From the NCBI GenBank assembly GCA_015655545.1, contig JAATET010000121.1, forward strand, positions 1 to 54,110: 54,110 bases of DNA. The letters are read 5' to 3'. A program made the position numbers and the translations under genes. Below are positions 50,735 through 54,110 of the stretch, piece after piece (position 1 is the stretch's first letter; each line of letters opens with the position of its first letter). The DNA comes from Chthoniobacterales bacterium. Lineage in GTDB: Bacteria; Verrucomicrobiota; Verrucomicrobiia; Chthoniobacterales; JAATET01. The notes under the pieces were generated by a model. That model was not told where the DNA came from, made no database searches, and saw nothing but the letters and a program-made list of their open reading frames with translations.

Positions 50735-52204
50735 TCAGAGCGCTGGCGCGGCCTTGTGCCAATCGGTCGACTGCTCGTAGGCGCCGGCGATCCGGAGCAG
50801 GCGGGCTTCGTCAAAGGGCTTGCCGAGGAATTGCAGGCCGATGGGCAATCTGACTCCGTCCTTTTCTCCATCGCCGCCCTTGGCGATCCCAAAACCGCAC
50901 GGCACGCTCACGCCGCAGATGCCGGCGAGATTCGCGGCGATCGTGAAGATGTCGGCGAGATACATCTTGAGCGGATCGTCGGTGCGCTCGCCGAGCTTGA
51001 AGGCGAGGTCGGGAGAGGTCGGGCACACGAGTGCGTCGCATTTCTCGTAGGCGGCGGCGAAGTCCTGCCGGATGAGCGTGCGGACTTTTTGTGCGCGGAG
51101 GTAATAGGCGTCGTAGTAGCCGCTCGAGAGCACGTAGGTGCCGAGGATGATACGGCGCTTCACCTCGCTGCCGAAGCCTTCCTCGCGGGTGCGCTTGTAA
51201 TGGTCGAGCAGGTCCTTGGGCGCGTCGGCGCGGTGGCCGTAGCGGACGCCGTCGAAGCGGGCAAGATTCGCGGAGCATTCGGCGGTCGCGATGATGTAAT
51301 AGACGCCGACCGCGTATTCCGTGTGCGGGAGCGAGATCTCGACGAGCTCGGCGCCGAGCGACTCGCATTGCTTGATCGCAGCCTCGACAGCCGCCTTCAC
51401 CTGCGGGTCCATGCCGTCGACGAAATATTCCTTCGGGATGCCGAGGCGGATGCCTTTTAAATCCCGCCCGAGCAGGCGCGTGTAGTCGTCCACCGGCTGG
51501 TCGAGCGAGGTGGAGTCCATGGGATCGCGGCCGGAGATGGCGTTGAGGAGCATGCCGCAATCGCGCGTCGTGCGGGCGAAGGGGCCGATCTGGTCGAGCG
51601 AGGAAGCGAAGGCGATGAGGCCGTAGCGGGAAACGCGTCCGTATGTCGGCTTCAAGCCGATGCAGCCGCAGAGGGCGGCGGGCTGGCGGATGGAGCCGCC
51701 CGTGTCGGAACCGAGCGTGGCGAAGGCCTCGCGCGCGGCGACGGCGGCGGCGCTGCCTCCGCTGGAGCCGCCGGGAATGCGGGAGAGATCCCACGGATTG
51801 CGCGTGGGGTGGTAGGCGGAGTTTTCCGTCGAGGAGCCCATTGCGAACTCGTCCATGTTGAGCCGGCCGAATGGAACCGCGCCGGCGGCGCGGAGCTTCG
51901 CGATGACGGTCGCGTTGTAGGGCGAGCGGAACGGCTCGAGCATTTTCGAGCCGGCGGTGCAGGGCTGGCCGAGGACATTGATCACGTCCTTGATGCCGAT
52001 CGGCACGCCGCCGAGCGGCAGGGAAACGTCGGCCTGCGCAGCCTCGGCGCGGGCGGCTTCGAGATCGCGGGAAAGATAGGCGCCGACTTTCGGATCGACG
52101 GAGGCGATACGGGACTCGAGGGCGTCGAGGGCGTCGAGGGGAGAGAGTTCCTTCGCGCGGAGCCTGGCCTGGAGGTCGGTGACGGAGAGGTCGAAAATTT
52201 CCAT
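50735..52204 (-). CDS. gatA: aspartyl/glutamyl-tRNA amidotransferase subunit A
   Basis: 489 residues, normal GatA length. The amidase signature is complete: catalytic Lys in 'PIGIKDVINV', the Gly/Ser-rich 'IPGGSSGGSAAAVAA', and the Ser-cis-Ser nucleophile region 'GSDTGGSIRQPAALCG'. Liberates ammonia from glutamine for conversion of Glu-tRNA(Gln) or Asp-tRNA(Asn). gatC is 2 nt upstream; gatB is not in the window. A 50-nt copy of its 3' end lies at 47619-47668. Confidence 0.96.
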   Translation of the reverse strand: MEIFDLSVTDLQARLRAKELSPLDALDALESRIASVDPKVGAYLSRDLEAARAEAAQADVSLPLGGVPIGIKDVINVLGQPCTAGSKMLEPFRSPYNATVIAKLRAAGAVPFGRLNMDEFAMGSSTENSAYHPTRNPWDLSRIPGGSSGGSAAAVAAREAFATLGSDTGGSIRQPAALCGCIGLKPTYGRVSRYGLIAFASSLDQIGPFARTTRDCGMLLNAISGRDPMDSTSLDQPVDDYTRLLGRDLKGIRLGIPKEYFVDGMDPQVKAAVEAAIKQCESLGAELVEISLPHTEYAVGVYYIIATAECSANLARFDGVRYGHRADAPKDLLDHYKRTREEGFGSEVKRRIILGTYVLSSGYYDAYYLRAQKVRTLIRQDFAAAYEKCDALVCPTSPDLAFKLGERTDDPLKMYLADIFTIAANLAGICGVSVPCGFGIAKGGDGEKDGVRLPIGLQFLGKPFDEARLLRIAGAYEQSTDWHKAAPAL

Positions 52205-52206
52205 GG

Positions 52207-52494
52207 CTACTCGACGACCTTGGTGACCATAACGAGGCCGTTGGCCTGGCGCGGAGCGTTCTGCAGCGCGGCGACTTTTTCGAGGCCGGGTTTTGGCTCG
52301 TCGATGCGGAAGACATTCGTGATGTCGTTCGCGTGCGCGGTGGGCTCGACCTGCGAGACGTCGACCTGATTGAGCTGCTCGACGTATTCCAGCACGCGGC
52401 AGAGCTGGGATTGAAATTGCGCGATCTCCGCGTCGCTCAGGTCGATGCGGGCAAGGTTGGCGACGTAGCGGACGTCGAGTTCGGGACTGCTCAT
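52207..52494 (-). CDS. gatC: aspartyl/glutamyl-tRNA amidotransferase subunit C
   Basis: 95 residues. Family features: 'VRYVANLARIDLSDAEIAQF' N-terminal helix, 'LCRVLEYVEQLNQVDVSQVE', then 'PTAHANDITNVFR' and a C-terminal 'NGLVMVTKVVE'. Small belt protein that stabilises the GatA-GatB complex. It precedes gatA by 2 nt, the standard gatCA order. Confidence 0.96.
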   Translation of the reverse strand: MSSPELDVRYVANLARIDLSDAEIAQFQSQLCRVLEYVEQLNQVDVSQVEPTAHANDITNVFRIDEPKPGLEKVAALQNAPRQANGLVMVTKVVE

Positions 52495-52536
52495 GGAGTG
52501 GGGAGATTACGGGAAACGATCGAGAAAGTGGAAGAT

Positions 52537-52863
52537 TCAATCGCCGAGATAGGCGGCGACGGCTTCCGTGACGGCTTCGAGAAATTCCTCCGGCAGCACG
52601 CCGGCTTCCTCGATCAGGCGGCTCTTGCTGACCTGGCGGAGACCAGGAATGACCGCGAAGCCTTTCTTGAGTTTCGGTCGCGCCGGCAGCTCGAGGCGCA
52701 GGGGCCAGATGTGCGGAGGCCGGGTGGAGATGGGAACGACGACTACGGTCTTCAGAATCGCGTTTTGTTCGCTGTTGGAAATAATGAGCGCGGGACGGGT
52801 CTTGCCGAATTCCGGCGGGTGGGTGTCTTCGAGGTTCACACAGTAGATGGCTCCGCGAATCAC
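52537..52863 (-). CDS. MazF/PemK-family mRNA interferase toxin
   Basis: 108 residues from a GTG at 52863 that overlaps the antitoxin stop (GTGA). 'RGAIYCVNLEDTHPPEFGKT' followed by 'RPALIISNSEQNA', then 'TVVVVPISTRPP' and 'QVSKSRLIEEAGVLPEEFLE' fit the SH3-like MazF/PemK fold with the conserved Arg and Thr/Ser of the active site. Known members cut mRNA at short motifs. Paired with the antitoxin gene directly upstream. Confidence 0.88.
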   Translation of the reverse strand: MIRGAIYCVNLEDTHPPEFGKTRPALIISNSEQNAILKTVVVVPISTRPPHIWPLRLELPARPKLKKGFAVIPGLRQVSKSRLIEEAGVLPEEFLEAVTEAVAAYLGD

Positions 52864-53117
52864 GATTTCGTCCGGCGGCGTTTGGGCTCGGTGGCGAGCG
52901 GAGCGGCCTCCCATTCCTTCATCGCGCCGGCTTCGCCCGCGTCGCGATCCAGCGCCGCGAGGTAGAGCGTCGCGGCCTTGCGAAGCTTGCGGCGTCGCAC
53001 ATCGCGGGCGACGGCTTCCCGCACGAAGGCGGTGAGCGTCTGACGCTCGGGCAGAATATCCGCGATCTCGCGAACGACGTCCGCGTCGAGCTTGATCGTG
53101 GTGTCGGTCAGTCGCAT
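52860..53117 (-). CDS. ribbon-helix-helix antitoxin partner
   Basis: 85 residues. The N-terminal half reads as ribbon-helix-helix: 'TTIKLDADVVREIADILPER' then 'LTAFVREAVARDVRRRK'; the C-terminal half ('DAGEAGAMKEWEAAP') is the likely toxin-binding tail. Encoded just before the MazF-like toxin with a 4-nt GTGA overlap, the usual antitoxin-first order. The AT-rich upstream stretch near 53120-53145 (ATACGATTATATACC after a TACTTTTTCAG run, read on the minus strand) would hold the self-repressed promoter. Confidence 0.82.
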   Translation of the reverse strand: MRLTDTTIKLDADVVREIADILPERQTLTAFVREAVARDVRRRKLRKAATLYLAALDRDAGEAGAMKEWEAAPLATEPKRRRTKS

Positions 53118-53166
53118 ACTGAAAAAGTATACGATTATATACCGACGACAAGCAAGACGCGAAGTT

Positions 53167-54110
53167 TCAGCCCTCGAAAAGGGCGCGGTATTGGTCGATG
53201 CAATAGCGGTCTGTGAAGCCGCTCAAGTAATCGGCGACGGTGCGGTGCAGGCCTTCCTTCTTGATGCGGCGGCTGGCCTTGCGGCCGATGAGCGACGGTG
53301 TCTCGACGAAACGCTTGAAGAGCGCCTCGATCATGGCGGAGCCGCGCTGGTTCGCCTCGGAGACGGCGGGATTGTAGTAGAGATTTCTGTAGAGGAATTT
53401 CTTCAGCGCGGCGTTGCCGGACTTCGTTGCGGGGCTGAACTGGATGAGCCGCTTCTTTTGTTTGCGGACGTCGGCGACGGTTTTCAGCTTTGCGGCTTGG
53501 ATGGCGCGGCAGCTGTGGATGACGATGTCCTCGACCTCGTGATTCATGATGCAACGGATGATGTAGCCGCGGCGTTCGGTGGGATCGAGCTTGCGGAACT
53601 CGCGCTCGGCGAACATGCGGGCCTCGGCCCAGATCGGAAATTCGTTCAGCGCCTTGGCGTCGATCAAGCCCGAGTCGAGTCCGTCGTCGATGTCATGGGC
53701 GGTGTAGGTGATCGCGTCGGCGAAGTCGGCAACCTGCGCCTCGAGAGAGGGAGAGTGGTGCGTGCCGCCGTCGGGCGCCGTGAGCATCGGATCGTGTTTG
53801 CGCAGGCCTTCGGTCACCTCGTAGGAGAGATTCATGCCGGGGTGGCGCGGATATTTCGATTCGAGCAGCGTGACGATGCGCAGGCTCTGCGAGTTATGAT
53901 CGAAGCCGCCGTGTGTCCTCATGAGCTGGTCGAGCGCGCGCTCGCCGCTGTGTCCGAAGGGCGTGTGGCCGAGGTCGTGCGCGAGGGCGATGGCCTCGGT
54001 GAGGTCCTCGTTGAGCGCGAGGGCGCGGGCGATGGTGCGGGCGACGGAGGCGACCTCGATGGTGTGCGTGAGGCGGGTGCGGAAGTGGTCGCCGGTGCCG
54101 TTGAGGAAAA
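53167..54110 (-). CDS. dgt: dGTPase-like HD-domain triphosphohydrolase (5' end beyond the window)
   Basis: 314 codons visible; the start lies to the right of the window. HD-domain metal motifs: 'RTRLTHTIEVASVARTIA' (first His), 'AIALAHDLGHTPFGHSGE' (H-D), and the later 'YTAHDIDDGL' (Asp). Family members hydrolyse dGTP (or other dNTPs) to the nucleoside and triphosphate. Length and the central 'SQSLRIVTLLESKYP' fit the bacterial dGTPase-like type-2 group; the exact substrate is unknown. Confidence 0.92.
   Translation of the reverse strand, partial: FLNGTGDHFRTRLTHTIEVASVARTIARALALNEDLTEAIALAHDLGHTPFGHSGERALDQLMRTHGGFDHNSQSLRIVTLLESKYPRHPGMNLSYEVTEGLRKHDPMLTAPDGGTHHSPSLEAQVADFADAITYTAHDIDDGLDSGLIDAKALNEFPIWAEARMFAEREFRKLDPTERRGYIIRCIMNHEVEDIVIHSCRAIQAAKLKTVADVRKQKKRLIQFSPATKSGNAALKKFLYRNLYYNPAVSEANQRGSAMIEALFKRFVETPSLIGRKASRRIKKEGLHRTVADYLSGFTDRYCIDQYRALFEG

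Noticed and set aside
1-54110. CRISPR arrays, insertion sequences, prophage genes
   Set aside because: I saw no regularly spaced repeats, transposase or integrase motifs, or phage structural genes; the HK97-like shell at 25972 matches Family 2A encapsulins, not phage neighbourhoods.

Overview
The window is about 54 kb of GC-rich (roughly 60-65% by eye), densely packed bacterial chromosome. The gene content is that of a diderm: outer-membrane beta-barrels, lipoproteins, a Wza/Wzc capsule export set, an OprB porin, and PbpC with alpha-2-macroglobulin. PVC-style traits (prepilin-like proteins with a C-terminal DG motif, a DUF4185-like secreted protein, weak Shine-Dalgarno sequences, many 4-nt ATGA overlaps) suggest a member of the Verrucomicrobiota, perhaps near Chthoniobacter/Terrimicrobium. 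The taxon is an inference from gene style, since there is no rRNA here.

Layout. 0-6 kb: exopolysaccharide export operon (O-antigen ligase-TPR, outer-membrane barrel, Wzc-type kinase, Wza-type lipoprotein). 6-9 kb: pgsA, moaE, gnd and a pilin-like protein. 9-13.6 kb: a deacetylase/acetyltransferase pair, molybdate transporter genes modBC with only a modA tail, and a response regulator whose histidine kinase is reduced to a deletion remnant. 13.6-18.7 kb: lipid/cell-wall glycosylation genes (GT2, ArnT-like, PAP2), small envelope proteins and a prepilin-like protein. 18.8-32.4 kb: a large sulfur locus, described below. 32.6-37 kb: tRNA-Arg, three phospholipid genes and a Kef antiporter. 37-46 kb: TPR, alpha-2-macroglobulin and PbpC. 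46-54 kb: secreted protein, porin, guanine deaminase, gatCA, a MazF-type toxin-antitoxin pair and the start of a dGTPase.

The centre of interest is the sulfur locus. It encodes a Family 2A (SrpI-like) encapsulin shell at 25972-26919. The shell gene overlaps the gene for its likely cargo, a SufS-type cysteine desulfurase with an about 250-residue Pro/Ser/Ala-rich N-terminal extension. The same strand continues, with gaps of 2-4 nt, into a membrane rhodanese, cysteine synthase and a persulfide dioxygenase-rhodanese fusion. Around these lie serine O-acetyltransferase, a class I aminotransferase, a two-domain sulfurtransferase followed by two tiny coupled genes, a HEAT-repeat protein coupled to a rhodanese, a flavoprotein, and a decayed beta-carbonic anhydrase. 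The enzymes cover cysteine synthesis (SAT, CysK), sulfur release from cysteine (desulfurase in the shell), persulfide carriage (rhodaneses) and persulfide oxidation.

Regulation appears built in. An Rrf2-family regulator with four clustered cysteines ends the locus. I see four copies of an IscR-like palindrome (core GACT-N5-AGTC or close), all in intergenic or promoter positions of this locus. A structured RNA element of about 54 nt occurs twice, at 18842-18900 and 31847-31900. One copy sits behind a sigma-54 promoter and the other is the rrf2 leader. The two hairpins differ by compensatory changes. These regulatory claims are from reading alone and need genome-wide tests.
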